A stretch of DNA of 64,000 bases. Source: Climacium dendroides. Its lineage: Eukaryota; Streptophyta; Bryopsida; Hypnales; Climaciaceae. Shown piece by piece: positions 1-12,063 of the stretch. The DNA lies in NCBI GenBank assembly GCA_950106755.1, contig OX467087.1:20402047-20466046 (forward strand), given 5' to 3'. A program made the position numbers and the translations under genes. The stretch's first letter is position 1. Every line of letters starts with the position of its first letter. A model generated the notes under the pieces. That model made no database searches. It saw only the letters and a program-made list of their open reading frames with translations, and was not told where the DNA came from.

Positions 1-65
1 TTCCCCGTTTGTCAGCACCTTCGCATTGCCAAATTTTCGCACCGTACTCACGAGGCGTCGTCCTC

Positions 66-2153
66 ATGAGCAACTTTTCTCGCTCCCGCCGATTGCTACC
101 ACTTCTGCACCGCATCACAACAGGCGGTCAATCTTTCAGTCCCAAGGCACCCCTCCACTTGGAGCGATCCCTCTCAACCTCAAGTTTGCGTGTCCTTAGC
201 GAAAATGTTGGATCATTGCCATGCTCGTGGCTATGGAGCCGCGCCAATTTCGCACGGTCCAAGTTTGCCAGCGGTTACACGGCACTTGCGCCCAAGAAAT
301 TGGAGCACATTATGAAGATCGAGACTGTGATCTTCTCGCCACCGGAGGAGATTGCCGTGATTTGGAATGATGTATGTCCGATAATTCTTCTCTCAACCCT
401 TTCGTTTTGAAGTATTGATTTTTCGTCGCGTCTGATATTTAGGTTGACGAGGCTGTGGAGAGCGGCAGTAATGGATTATCAACATGTGTGGTTCTTGATT
501 CCTGGAAGTAGATACCGTGCAGCGATGTGAAAATCCGTTGTTATCAAGCATTCGCAGGGTTTAATGCTGGGGGTTAAGGTTGAGAATTAGGGTTTCGAGC
601 ACTAGTTGTGAAATGTGGTGTTCATTAAGCATCGCTATCAAATATGGGTCTCCCGCTCTATGCTGCAAGATTACGTGTCCACCAGAATGAGCATTCTACC
701 GTAGTAACTGAAATCGTTCCATGTATTTGAATGCTTTGGTTCATTCTTATGAATTGCACTTCTCCCTCTTGGATGTCGAGGTTTTCTAATCGGATCGATT
801 TGGGGCGTGGTTAGTATCATATTGGAAGAGGACATATAAGTGCCGTCATGGGGAGTGAGCTGTACAAAGCCTTTGAACAAAGGGCTAATGAGTGGTAAAG
901 ATCTTAAGCCTTGGAAATGTGATTTCTGGAGTATTGTCCTTCTGATACAATGTAGACTTGCCATTTCTTTCTAGTATTTCGTGATCCTCGTCGTTACTGA
1001 CCTACCTTGCGTATAATCGTGCAGCAAATGTTACGAAGTATTTCATTCGCTAATGGTCTGAGTGATTTTCCCTTCGTCCTGTGCGCAGTCCACTTTTTGT
1101 GTTGCCTTTGAGGAAAGGCACTGGATTCATTTCCGTTGTTGTGCAAGGTACATATTATCTCCTCATTAAACATTACTTAATTAGGTACTAGACTTTGTGA
1201 GCTTTGTTTCGTTAGTTGAGGTCAAACTCAACTGTAAATCATCCTGAAATCCAAAATGGAGCTTGAATGTGAAATCTGAGAATGACAAAGTACATCACAT
1301 GGCATACCGGCAGTCATTTGACACTTATTCTGAAAATTCTACAAATGATCTAAATGACTTAAACTTTTCTATATGTACGTATAGTGTCCATACATCTCCC
1401 ATAAAAAATTTAGATCAAAGTACTTTTCTATCCCTGACCCAGTTGGAGTTGACTTTGAAAGACTCATTAAGGTTAAATAGGTTTGAGGTGTAAACATCAA
1501 GCACAATATGAATAGTACCCACAACGTTCCCGTGAATGCTGAGGGGCCCTTATGTGCTCCGATTTGCTTTCAGTTTTGAAGCGTCGCCTGCCACTTCACT
1601 ACCTCAAGGATTTAGGACCATCTGGTTATGTGGCAATTTCTTTTACTATTGCAGTGTATTAAGGTTTGGCTCCGTGTCTGACGGCGGGCTTGGGGCGACT
1701 CTGTGACAGCTCAAATGCCTTATATGCTCTTCACGGCTTTGGAAGACTACAGAGCCCGAGGGACTGAGGCTTCTCCGTACTTCACCGTTACCCATTTCAC
1801 TGAGCTAGTTCCCACCAAGGGTCTAGTGTTGGTGAGGGGTGACATTGTTTTCACCAGCAAGCTCTCTGATGACGAGGTATGCTTTTGGTTGGTTTTCACT
1901 AATTGCAAAGTTCCACCACAAGTGTGCCTGGTCTCTCGAGATTTATCTTGTTCAAATAATAGATTCTCCTCAGGCTTATGTTTTCGACTGACATTCCTTG
2001 ATTGGAATGCAGGCGGAAACACTGTTGAAGACAGCACACTCGTTCTACATTAACGACGACAGATACAGGAAAGTAAGGCGTTTCAACAAAGACAGTAAAG
2101 ATTTTGACTTTAAGGAGGTTTTACAAGAGCTTGACATCCCACTTCAGGGATAG
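66..2153 (+). CDS. ATP11: Mitochondrial F1-ATPase assembly factor, ATP11/ATPAF1 family
   Basis: Five exons joined by hand: 66-371, 815-894, 1089-1147, 1710-1876 and 2013-2153. All introns are GT-AG and the frame stays open, giving 250 residues. The family chaperones the F1 beta subunit during ATP synthase assembly in the mitochondrial matrix. Seen: an Arg/Ser-rich presequence-like N terminus, the family-typical WND-YH-RGHI stretch across the exon 1/2 join, CPLFVLPLRKG across the exon 2/3 join, MLFTALEDYRARG in exon 4 (about residues 154-166), VLVRGDIVFTSKL, and a C-terminal FDFKEVLQELDIP. Exon 2 lies in no long ORF and was found from its protein sense. An in-frame ATG at 9 could give a 19-residue longer start; the window edge prevents a decision. 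The next gene downstream, PWD, is on the same strand but unrelated. Confidence 0.88.
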
Positions 2154-3282
2154 CAGTAGCGACTTCGAGAGTATGCAAGGAATTTTTATTTATCCTAATC
2201 GGTTCTCGGCAAAGAGACCAATAATAACAAGGTTCAGGAACAGAACTAATTTTCCCGCATCCGAAGCCCTCAATTATGAAGTGTCAGGAGTTTGCATGAA
2301 ATTGTCACATTATGTCTGTCTTGGACACAATGGTGTCATTGAAGAATGCGTCCTTCTGAGAATATTTGCTTGAATTTCTTGTGTTCAAATGCAGGATGAA
2401 ATTCTTTGTAATACCAACCAGTGATCATTGCATAACTTGGTATTGGAAGGTCGGAAACTATGAGTCCACTCCACCCGTTAGGTTACTCTTTCGAATTGGT
2501 TGCTAATTTTTCAGAATCCTCCATGGAATCATCGTCTGCAAATTTTCTGCTTGCATGGTCCTGGGCGGAGTCAATGGATCACTGACACAGCCATCGTAAC
2601 AATATCAGTACGAACAATACATGGTAATTAGCCAAAGTAGAGTGTGAAATCCAGTATTAACGTAACCAATTTTAAATATTGGACCTCATACTTGAAAATT
2701 TTTGAAGAGTGAAAATGAAGAGTTTTACATGTTCAAATAAATATTTTTATAACTAACACATGCGTGTTCTACATCAATCTAAGGAGATGAATTTTTTTCC
2801 ATTTCGAGTGTACTTTCAACTAAATCATCCATCAAATTTAATCTAGTCATTTCAAACTGATGAAATGAAGCATTTCCAGTTGCCTCCCCCGCCGGGAACA
2901 AGGGACGAAGAGAAGCAGAGATTCAGAGAATAACTTCCAAGTGGTCGTGACTTCGCGACATTGGACCGCGCAGTCCCGCGCGCGGTTACATGCATTGTCA
3001 CCCCAAACCTCGCCATGTGGAGATTCGCCACCAGTCCATGTCGGGAGATGGGAGCCCTTCCCCTTCTGTCAGCTGTGGATAGCCCCCGATCACGCCCATA
3101 CTCATACGAGCACGCGCTACAACAACTGGTGCAACCATCACCTCGCAGATTTGCCTTCAACCGATCGCAACTACAAAAGCCCGCCAAACCCTAATCCCGA
3201 TAGTCCTCAATCGAAGCGACGATGGTGCTCTCCCGTGGACTCATCGCAAGCTTCGTCGCAAAGTCGTTATAGGTCTTTCACC
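2154..3282 (+). other. Intergenic: ATP11 3' region and PWD upstream region
   Basis: No convincing gene is seen. The first 700 bases are AT-rich and probably hold the ATP11 3' UTR and intergenic DNA. From about 2880 the composition becomes GC-richer, as expected of the PWD promoter and 5' UTR. The PWD frame is open upstream to 2941 but has no ATG before 3283, so the longer frame is not evidence for an extended protein. Confidence 0.6.
3222..3272 (+). promoter_or_regulatory. Upstream ORF in the presumed PWD leader
   Basis: A 16-codon ORF (ATG at 3222, TAG at 3270-3272) ends 10 bases before the PWD start codon in a different frame. If it lies in the transcript it could lower translation of PWD. 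The transcript start is unknown, so the regulatory role is inference. Confidence 0.35.
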
Positions 3283-6200
3283 ATGGCCGCGACCATGACG
3301 TGGCTCGAATGCGGGCTGCGAGGGGGGTTGAAGAAGGTGGGTTCGTTGCAATTTGCGGCAATTGATGATCATGGCAGGCAATTGAAGGGGAAAAGGACGA
3401 GGACGAAGACGAGGACGACGACGGTGCAGCAGCAACAGCAACATGGGGCGCGTGATGGTTCGATGGTGACGTGTGAGAAGAAGGTGAAAGTGCGGCTGCG
3501 AATTGATCATCAGGTAATTATTCTGGAGAAATTTTGAGTCGAATTTGTTGTTTTTCGAGATTTTTTTAATTGGTTTTGCATTGATGTTATTGTTTGGGTA
3601 TTGGTTGTGCTTTTACTTGAAATAGAGAATTGTGGGATTGTAAGCTCAAGATTTGATTTCATGTCGGTGATTTGGGACTAGGTGCAATTCGGTGAGTCGC
3701 ACGCCATTTTGGGTTCGGCTCCCTGCACTGGCGCCTGGCAGGATCGTGTGCCGTTGCAATGGACGGAGTCCGGGTGGGTGGTGGAGTTGGAAGCGAATCC
3801 GGAGGAGACTTTTGAGTACAAGCACATGATCGTCACCCACAGTGGCGACGTCGTGTGGGAGGGCGGCCCGAATCGCATTCTGTCGTTGCCCAACGAGGGG
3901 GAGTTTGAAATTGTCACTCATTGGGATTGCACTGATGAGGATCTTCAATTAGGGCTTGGGAATGTTCATGTGGTTCGCGAGGAACATGAGCAAGCGCAAG
4001 CTCGCGGAGTCGATTCTGTGCACAGGCTAGAGGAGATTTGCAGTTTTGCACAGCGATGGCAGGGAGGAGGGGAGAGGGCGGAGAAGTGGGATACCAGGGG
4101 TTTGGACGGAGCAGCATTACAGATTGTCGAAGGGGATCAATACGCCCGCAGTTGGTGGCAGAAGTTGGAATTCGTGCGCACGATTTTGAATGGCGAGCTT
4201 GCGTCCCAGGACAGGCTGAGAACGCTCGTGAACATCGCGGTGTATCTCAAGTGGATCAACACAGGACTAATCGCGTGCCGGGAGGATGATCAACATGATT
4301 CACCCAGCAAGCCCGCTGAAATCTCTCGGGGGATCTTCATGGCGCTGGAACATATTTATTCTGAGCGCGACGTGAGCTTGCGGGAGCTTGTGGTGGTCCG
4401 GAAGATTCACCCCTGTTTGCCATCTTTGAAGCCTGAATTCACCGCGTCTGTTCCCTTGACGAGAATACTCGACATGGACGACATCCCCGAAGAATTGAAG
4501 CAAGAGATTAAACACAAATTGCAGGAGAAGTTGTATCGTAGCGCTGGGCCGGAAGATTTAGTCACCGCAGAGGGGATGCTTGCGCGGATTACGAAAACGC
4601 CGGGAGTGTACAGTCAAGCGTTTGTGAACGAGTTCAAGAGTTTCGTTTCGGAGCTCAAGGAATTCTTCAACGCCGGAAGTTTGATCGAGCAACTGGAAGC
4701 TCTGCGCCCTTCCATCGACAAAGACTATCACGCCATTTTGGAGCATTTTCTTTGGAGCAAGGACCGGTTGGAGGCCCTGGACAAGATCAGCGGCGCCAAC
4801 ATTGTCGAGCCTTTGTTAGATACGATCCACGCATTAAACAATTTGCGTAAGATTTTGGCGAAAGGTTTAGAAAGCGGGCTTCGCATGGACGCATCAGTCG
4901 AAGCGATGGCCACTCGGCAGAAATGGCGCCTTGCCGAATTGGGGTTAGAGGATTACTCGTTCCTGTTCGTCAGCCGCATGGTGAATGCCTTCGAAGACCG
5001 GGGGGGAGCGTCGTGGTTAGCCGAGGAAGTTCGGAGCGGAAAAGTGGCGCAATGGACACCCGCGTTGACCAGCCTTGCGATGGGAATCCAGCAACTAGGG
5101 TTATCAGGGTTAGAGCTTCCGGAATGCATCGCAATCAACAACGAGCTTCTGGCATGGTCTGCAACAGCAGTCGTCTCCGCATTCGACGCGAAAGACACCA
5201 AAGCATGGGCGCTTCGACTCAAAGCCACTGTCAACCGTGCTCGCCGGCTCGCTTCAAGCTACTCCGACACTGTGTTGCAAATCTACCGCTACCCTGGCTA
5301 TGTCGAAACCCTAGGCAACGCCTTCGGCATCCCAGAAGACACCATGAAAGCCGACGCCGAAGCGGATATCCGAGCAAGCGTAGTCTTCCAAGTATCAAGA
5401 CTCTGCTCTCTCCTTCTCAAGGCGATCCGAGGGCTTGTTGGAGGCGATGGATTCGACGCCATTATGCCGGGAAGAGCTGCAGGCATGCTCGTTGAAGTTG
5501 ATCGAATTGTACCTGACGCTTTACCATCGTCCATCACGGGGCCTCTCATCCTCCTGGTGAAGAAGGCAGACGGCGACGAAGACGTCAAAGCGGGTAGCGC
5601 AAATGTTGCAGGAGTCGTTCTCCAACACGAGCTTCCCCATTTATCCCATTTAGGTGTCCGCGCTCGTCAAGAGAAAGTTGTGTTCGTCACTTGCGACGAC
5701 GAAGACAAGATCGCAACTCTACGTCCATTGCTGAACCGGCCTGTGGAGTTTGTGGCATCCTCTGAATTTGTGCACATCAGACCATACGAGCTTGTTCCGC
5801 CGAAAGAAGAAACGAAGTCACAATTGAAGGAGACTTTGGTGAATGACGAGGTCGGCCCTTCTTTCATCAGGCTAACAACTTTATCCAAAGTTGCGGATCC
5901 CATACACCACTTGGCCATTCAAAGCCCCGTCGGAACGGTTCTTGATTTCACAGAAGCTACAACCGAAAATTCTGGCCCCAAAGCAGCTGTCTGCGGCGCA
6001 TTAACTCTCTTAACAGAGCAGGCAAGGACGGTGCACAGCGATCTGGGTGTCCCCGCCGCCTTTCGTGTTCCCCGCGGGAAGGTGATTCCCTTTGGCGCTA
6101 TGGAGGACGCTCTTGCCCAAAGCTCCTCGTTTGAATCTTTTCACACCCTCGTTGAAAGAGTCCAGACAGCCGCACTAGCCGATTTGGACCCCATTTGCAA

Positions 6201-6936
6201 CGAGATCCGATCTCTTCTCAGTTCGCAACGCGTTTCGAACTTCGTTTTGGACGCCCTTACCTCATCTCTCCCATTTTCGGCTTCCACCAGGCTGATCGTC
6301 AGGTCCAGTGCGAATGTGGAAGACTTAGCAGGGATGTCAGGCGCAGGGTTGTACGAGTCAGTAGCAAACGTGAAGCTTTCAGAACCCGAAAGCTTCATTA
6401 AAGCCATTTCCCGAGTGTGGAGTTCCTTGTTCACAAAAAGGGCGGTTCTGAGCCGCCGCATTGCAGGAGTGCTGCAAAGAGACGCCACCATGGCCATCGT
6501 GGTCCAGGAGCTTCTGTCCCCGAAGCTCAGCTTCGTCTTGCACACGGTGAGTCCCATCGATCACAACACAAAGGTGTTGCAAGCGGAGTTGGCGGTGGGG
6601 TTGGGGGAGACGCTGTCGAGTGGCACCTGGGGGACGCCGTGGCGCCTGGCTGCTGATAAGTTCGATGGAACGGTGAGGACGCTGTCTTTTGCGAATTTTA
6701 GTGAGCAGGTTGTGGTGGTGGGCAACAAGGAAGCTGCGGATGGAACAGTGGGGAAGCAAGTGGTGGATTACAGCAGTCAAGCGCTCTCGAAGGATTCTGT
6801 GTATCGGGAGCAAGTTGGGCAGCGTTTGGCTACCGTGGGATTCTTCCTGGAACAGCAATTCCGTCAGGCGCAGGACATCGAGGGGTGCATTGTTGGGGAC
6901 GAGGTTTACATTGTGCAATCACGGCCGCAGCCTTGA
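3283..6936 (+). CDS. PWD: Phosphoglucan, water dikinase (chloroplast)
   Basis: Two exons, 3283-3513 and 3682-6936 (GT-AG intron of 168 bases), give 1161 residues; the Arabidopsis enzyme is about 1200. PWD/GWD3 transfers the beta-phosphate of ATP to the C3 position of glucosyl units in starch already phosphorylated by GWD, opening granules to degradation in the plastid. Seen: a basic Thr/Arg- and Gln-rich N terminus that may be the transit region; a CBM20 starch-binding domain from about residue 68 (VRLRIDHQVQFGESHAILGS, then WVVELE and YKHMIV); the phosphohistidine motif LPHLSHLGVRARQ with the predicted catalytic His at about residue 733; and a C-terminal nucleotide-binding domain with RSSANVEDLAGMSGAG (from residue 951) and a terminal VYIVQSRPQP. 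No lesion is seen. The start is the first in-frame ATG after an open leader. Exon 2 is unusually long and intron-free. Confidence 0.95.
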
Positions 6937-8745
6937 ATTGAACCACTTTCTCTCTCTTTTTAGAAGACGACTCTCATCTGTATTCTATCTGTGCCAGGCC
7001 TGTAGATAATTATGTACTGGGGGGTGTCAAATCTCGCAATACGTGCTCCGCAATTTTGCAGGTTTGTTACCAAATTGGGCACAATGCGATTACTAGTCCC
7101 CATTGGAGAGTTTTGGAAGGCGATCCTGAAATCACCTTCTGCGGTCAGCTCTTGCACCCCCGAATTGTGACCCTTGTTTGGATGTGTGGCTGTGATCTGT
7201 ACGAATGGGTAACGTACTGAAGTTACCAAACCTCCACTCCACACCTTCATGCTCTTAAGCCACCTTCATTTCTACAAGTTGAAAGCAATAAGTTTCAGAA
7301 AACAAGAAATTTCTACATCTTAGACCACTTCCAATTGCACAGGGTTCAAGAAAGAAAACAAGAAATCTACACCTTTGATTGGTGCAATAATCATCTTTTT
7401 GTTCACTGTCAACTTTAGAGTATTCCGATCAATAAGAATGAACATGGAGAAGTTGCTCATGTGGTTTGTGGGACATGATGAAAAGAAAATCGAGATAACA
7501 AGGTTTCAAGCTACTGTACATCGAATTGAGTTCGGTAATAAGGTTTCAAGCTACAGTACATCACATTGAGACAACAAGGTTCTGGCTACTGTTGCCAGAA
7601 TCTTCCCAAATTATTACTCCCCATGTTTCTGAAAAAGACCGGAGTTTCCTTCGTGTTTTACAAAGGAAACACAGGGCTTTTTCAGAGACAGAGGTGGTAC
7701 TTACTTCACAGCCGCTAGACAAACTGCTCCAATTTCGAAATGTCTTTGAAGGGGATTGGACCCTTGTTAACTCAATGGTGGTAGAGTTCCTTTGAAGTTT
7801 TCTATTTCACCTCTGGTTGCACATGATTGATGTTGATTCAAATTTTCAGCCTGTTCCTGTGACCTGTGCCATGTGAAGTGACCCGCTGGCACGGAAGATT
7901 GGAGATCAAGCAGAAAAGACTCCCAGCAGGGTCAAATATATGTGGGCAGAGGTGGAGATACATTCAGAACTACCGCAAATCAATTGCACAGAACGATTGA
8001 TTTGAACATTATTTGTTCAGGAGAAACTGGGACTTTTTTTTCTCCTTTTGAAAGAAAGCAAAACAAGACACTCCATTCTTACAGACAACCGAGATGATCC
8101 TGTGACGAATGCTCAATTCACCATACCCTCAGCTGAAACTGGAACTCCCGGCATATACTAAAGCCAGTCATCCTGCGGTGCAGAAAGTCGAGTTTCTTGG
8201 ATTCGTCTGTAAGTAGCTCGTCATTAATGTAAACAGTAACTGCATGCAATATTTAATGTTGGTATCAGGTAGGGATAAGCCTCATTATGACTTCACAAAG
8301 TCAAGTTAGTCCACCTGCGTCTAATGCTCGACATCACAATAGGTCAAGGTTCATGTTAGGGTTTAAGGTACAAACGTACGTTTTAAATGTGACAAACGTA
8401 ACCTAAATTACAACGTCTCATTAAGTGCAACAAGTCTTTGAATATGCATGGCCGCGATTGATGGAGTCGCAAGCACAAGACCACAAAAGAAATGAAAAGA
8501 CTGAAGGGAATAGATACTGCGAACAAACCTTCACATAATTAAATACAAAGTGTAATTCAAAGAAGGGACTCTTGGAGTCATCCGGTCCCTTGTATACACC
8601 TCTAGCAATCAAACTAAAAGGCTATAATCATGCTAGATCTTTCCTGTGAAAGTCGTAGAAAATTTATATCTGAACTCAACTCAAGCCACGCCATGGGCAC
8701 CAAATCATCGAACTCATCACTGGTTTCTTTTCAACGTTGATGCAT
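6937..8745. other. Intergenic between convergent PWD and ferredoxin genes
   Basis: This holds the 3' ends of two convergent genes, so both 3' UTRs must lie here. The small ORFs present (for example around 7375-7795) resemble nothing recognised and are short. A three-unit minisatellite at 7495-7589 is listed separately. Confidence 0.55.
7495..7589 (+). repeat. Short tandem repeat, about 2.5 units of 35-40 bases
   Basis: The core AAGGTTTCAAGCTAC followed by GTACATC occurs at about 7499 and again at about 7540. A shortened third unit (AACAAGGTTCTGGCTAC) follows at 7573. Units differ by point changes and small indels. No function is evident. Confidence 0.6.
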
Positions 8746-9528
8746 TCAATAAAACTGTTCTTCTTGGTGCGTTAGTATGACACAATCTGATGTCGGATAA
8801 GCAGAACACAAGAGAGCGAAGCCCGCTTCCAGTTGTGACTCATTAAGGAAATTCTGAGACTCCTGGTTCAATGTTCCTGACTTGAGAACTGCGAGACAAG
8901 AAGAGCAAGCGCCCGACCGGCAGATGTGAGGTAAATCTATGCCTTGCTTTTCAGCTGCATCCAAAATGCATTCGTCTTCAGAGACCTGAACCTTCTTATC
9001 CCCCTCGGGGGTGATCAATGTCACCTGCAAAACGTATCAACAAATCCGATCAGCCTAAGTTCAATGCACTAAATGGTTACTCCAATCCTTCATCCATACA
9101 AGGGACGGTGACACGGAGTTGAAATCCTTCATGTAAAATTTCGCATTCATTTATTCTTGAACGCGATTATTCCAAATGTTATTTTTGACAAAGTCTGCGC
9201 CTAACTTCTCCAAAACTCAAAAAACTTGCTTCAAAGAATAAACAATTTACTACCAGCAGCGCGCGTACGTGCTTCGTGCCGAAATCCAGTAAATTAAATA
9301 CAAAATTGGCAATGCAGATGTACTAATAAAATAGACATTGACGATCAAACTACTCGCCTGGTACGAGGCTGCGGTGACAGTTGTCTTCGCACGAAGAGTC
9401 CTGCTTCCAATGCTCCTCGTCAAAGCCAGTTTCGTCGATGAAGGCTTAAAACTCGAAACCAAGAATGTAGGCCGTGAAGCGACTGCACTGCTTGGCACGG
9501 CAATCGCTCCCAGTGCTAAAGTTGCCAT
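8746..9528 (-). CDS. Plastid 2Fe-2S ferredoxin, precursor
   Basis: Two exons on the minus strand, 9528-9358 and 9024-8746, give a 149-residue precursor. Ferredoxins of this family carry electrons from photosystem I or from NADPH via FNR to plastid enzymes. Seen: a Ser/Thr/Ala/Arg-rich N terminus of about 54 residues typical of a chloroplast transit peptide, then the start VTLITPEG, the cluster ligands Cys92, Cys97, Cys100 and Cys130 in the CX4CX2C...C pattern, and the family C terminus HQEEQFY. The loop reads CRSGACSSC instead of the common CRAGSCSSC, and SDCVI near the end resembles root-type ferredoxins, so a non-photosynthetic isoform is possible. The frame joins only if intron 1 uses a GC donor (CAG|GCGAGT at 9357). 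It is convergent with PWD. Confidence 0.88.
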
Positions 9529-10157
9529 ATCCTCAACTATATTGCAGAGGCACCGTACGCACAAACAGAAAAAAAGACAAAAACTGATGGCAACCTACAC
9601 GCACGAAGTGCAAGATGAGCTAGTGTGCGAACACAATGTAGCTGGCAATGAAGCTCAATACGCTATGCGAAGTTCACGAGAAGGGCGTGTTTCAGAAAAA
9701 TCGGACGATGTCAGAAAGACAACGAATAGAAATGGAAAAATCGGCCGGGGCCAGAGGCTCAAGTACAGAAACGAACGTCGCCAAGCAGAGTCAGCAATGA
9801 CGTCGAGACAGTTCCAAGTGGAAGTGAAGAGTCAGCTCTCGGGGCTGTTGAGTCGGGTGATGAAACTCAGAGAACGAATGCCGTCGATCACCTTCGGCCA
9901 GGGATGGATGGCAACGACGGTGGGGATGCTAACGGCGACGATACAATTGACGGCGACAGTCCTCGACGGCGATTCTTGGTCATGGGGGGCTCTTTATTCT
10001 GGGAGAAGTTGAGCCCGAGACCGTGACCCGTCCAAGATCTGAGGTCCACCGTGTTACTAGGAAATCAGGTGAAACTCCGGGTGCAACTTCCGGTGTGTCA
10101 CTGCCGCTGACTCGGATACAATGGAATTTTTTTTTGGTAATCACCAAATTCCGAACT

Positions 10158-10290
10158 GACCCCCAACTGAAATTTTTTATTGTACACATGATAAAATTAG
10201 CAGATTTTGAATTCATATTTGCAGTGAGAGGTCCCTAATGAGCTTGAAGAGGTGTAGTAGACAAATTAATCAAGCACAAAATAGGGGGTC
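10158..10290 (+). repeat. Dispersed repeat, copy 1 of 3
   Basis: This segment, about 130 bases, shares an ordered series of blocks with 19416-19545 and 19664-19795: ATGATAAAATT, GAATTCATATTTGCA, a GAGG-type block, GAGCTTGAAGAGGTGTAG and a poly-G-ended AAATAGGGGG. Copies are roughly 70-80% alike by eye. It is probably a fragment of an old mobile element; class unknown. Confidence 0.6.
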
Positions 10291-11187
10291 TTTTTTTTTA
10301 CATGCACTTCTGGAATGACTTTGGAGGGACAAGCAAGATCTAGGTGAATTGACCCCCTTATTGCCCCACCTTGGGTGGATGGATGGATAGATGAAGGAGT
10401 CAGTTTCTTATCCTCCCAATTGTTTGTTCTTTTGGCCCCACTAATTCACTTCCCGGGTTGTCCAACTCCAATTGTAAATGCTTAAATCTGCCTAGAGTTG
10501 AGTCACCTCCTCTGTTGTCAATAAAGTTCAAGAATCTCTTTTTCCTCTCTCCTATTTGTTGCACAAGCATGCTCCTCCTCACACATCTACAAACTACTCT
10601 TCTTCATTGTTTCTTGAAGCAGGATTTCATGGTTATGCATCTTGATTATCGACTAAAGAAAATATTGCATGACCTATCCAACTTCACTCTTAGAAGGGGA
10701 AAAAAAAATTCTCATGAACTTCATGTGTCCTAACCCTTAAATGATGGATTGGTGACCGTAGAAATCATCCATTTTGATATCATGGAAATCATTGGCAAAA
10801 AAAAATCCAAAAACATTCATTTGAAGTCAAAGTAATCTAAGAGATCTCCCCTTTTCACACATGATTTTAAAGATGAATAGTTGCACTTCTATCCTACACT
10901 AAAAGATTCTTTGGCATCCATTGGCCACCAAACATTCACCTCAATACAAAAAGGTTAACCCTTGCAATTAAATTTTCTTTATGAAAGCAGAACATGCTTG
11001 AATGATGACTACTTCATAAGTAAAATCTTATGTTTTAAACTCTATGGGCAAACATGCTAAATCCAAAACCTTGTAGATACCCACTCAAGTATAAGCTAGA
11101 ATAATAACAAGCTTTGCAATTAAACCCAACAAACAAATTTGCCATCGCATTCAAATCAATCAACAATTAGTTGCCTAAGAAGCAAGG

Positions 11188-11420
11188 TTTTTTTCATTTT
11201 TAATGAAGACCCAAAGTGGTGTTATAAAATGTTATGGTGGTGCTCCAAATTTTAGTAGTCACCTACATATTGGATAGAAAATATGACATTCATACATATC
11301 ACATATCTCTAATTCTATTTTCATCCACAAATTAGCAATTTTATCCAGATTTTTTTTATTTAAAAATTTTTTGGCAAAAAACTTCATGATTTTTTGCCAA
11401 TTTTTAGCTAAATTTCTTTT
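11188..11420 (+). repeat. Dispersed repeat related to 43974-44232
   Basis: Blocks such as TTTTTAATGAAG, AAAATGTTATGGTGGTGCTCC, GATAGAAAATATGACATT and TCTATTTTCATCCACAA recur in the same order in the palindrome spacer at 43974-44232. The stretch just before it (10805-10950) also resembles 44325-44460 and 29285-29400. So material from the repeat-rich region also lies in the gene-rich part. Confidence 0.6.
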
Positions 11421-11714
11421 AGATGCAATCTACTACAAAGAAGCTAAGCCAAAATAACAACTACTGAGTTGTGAAACTTTATGATTGGAGTACAACAAAT
11501 GAATCTTTGTTCTTGTTTACTTTTTTGTTCTCTTTTAGAAAGATTCCAGCAATGCCCTCTTACTTTTTTTTATTTCTAGCTAAAGAGCAAGTTACATAGC
11601 TCTTGTTGAGTTCTCTCTATAAACTTAGATTTAGTCTAGTGGGTTTTTTTCAACTATGCATCCATTGTCACATTTTTGGTATTCTTGGAAAGCTCTTTGC
11701 AAGGATGGGTGTAT

Positions 11715-12063
11715 GGACTTTGTTGATGTTTGAACCTATAGTGTGAAAGTTATTGAATTTCAAAAAAAATCTTAATTAAAAAATTAAAAAATTACTTTTG
11801 TTTTCACTTTGGCAATGATAATAGGCAAACTAGTCCATGTCTTAAATAATGGCTGTTATTTTTGTTTATTTGTTTGTTATACTAAGATCTCTAGAATTGT
11901 GCATGCACCAATCGCATCTTTGGTGATAGGCTTTGTTTCACAGCATTTAAACCTACAATGTGAAAGTCATGAATTTTTGAGTTTTTTTAATTAAAAAATT
12001 AAAAACTTACTTTTACTTTTGTTTTGGCTGTGGCGATGGCACAGGGCACACTAGTCTGTATAA
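11715..12063 (+). repeat. Local direct duplication, two units of about 130 bases
   Basis: Unit 1 (about 11715-11845) and unit 2 (about 11928-12063) both read GACTTTG/GGCTTTG, a TTTGAACCTA-like block, GTGTGAAAGT/ATGTGAAAGTC, TTAATTAAAAAATTAAAAA, then ACTTTTGTTTT and CAAACTAGTC/CACACTAGTC. They are separated by about 80 bases. This is a diverged tandem copy of unknown origin. Confidence 0.6.

Noticed and set aside
2941..3282. N-terminal extension of PWD by 114 codons
   Set aside because: The frame is open but contains no ATG before 3283, so a normal start cannot lie there.
9338..10012. 224-codon plus-strand ORF
   Set aside because: It begins antisense to ferredoxin exon 1 and runs into the promoter. 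There is no motif, and composition is typical of a chance frame in GC-richer DNA.
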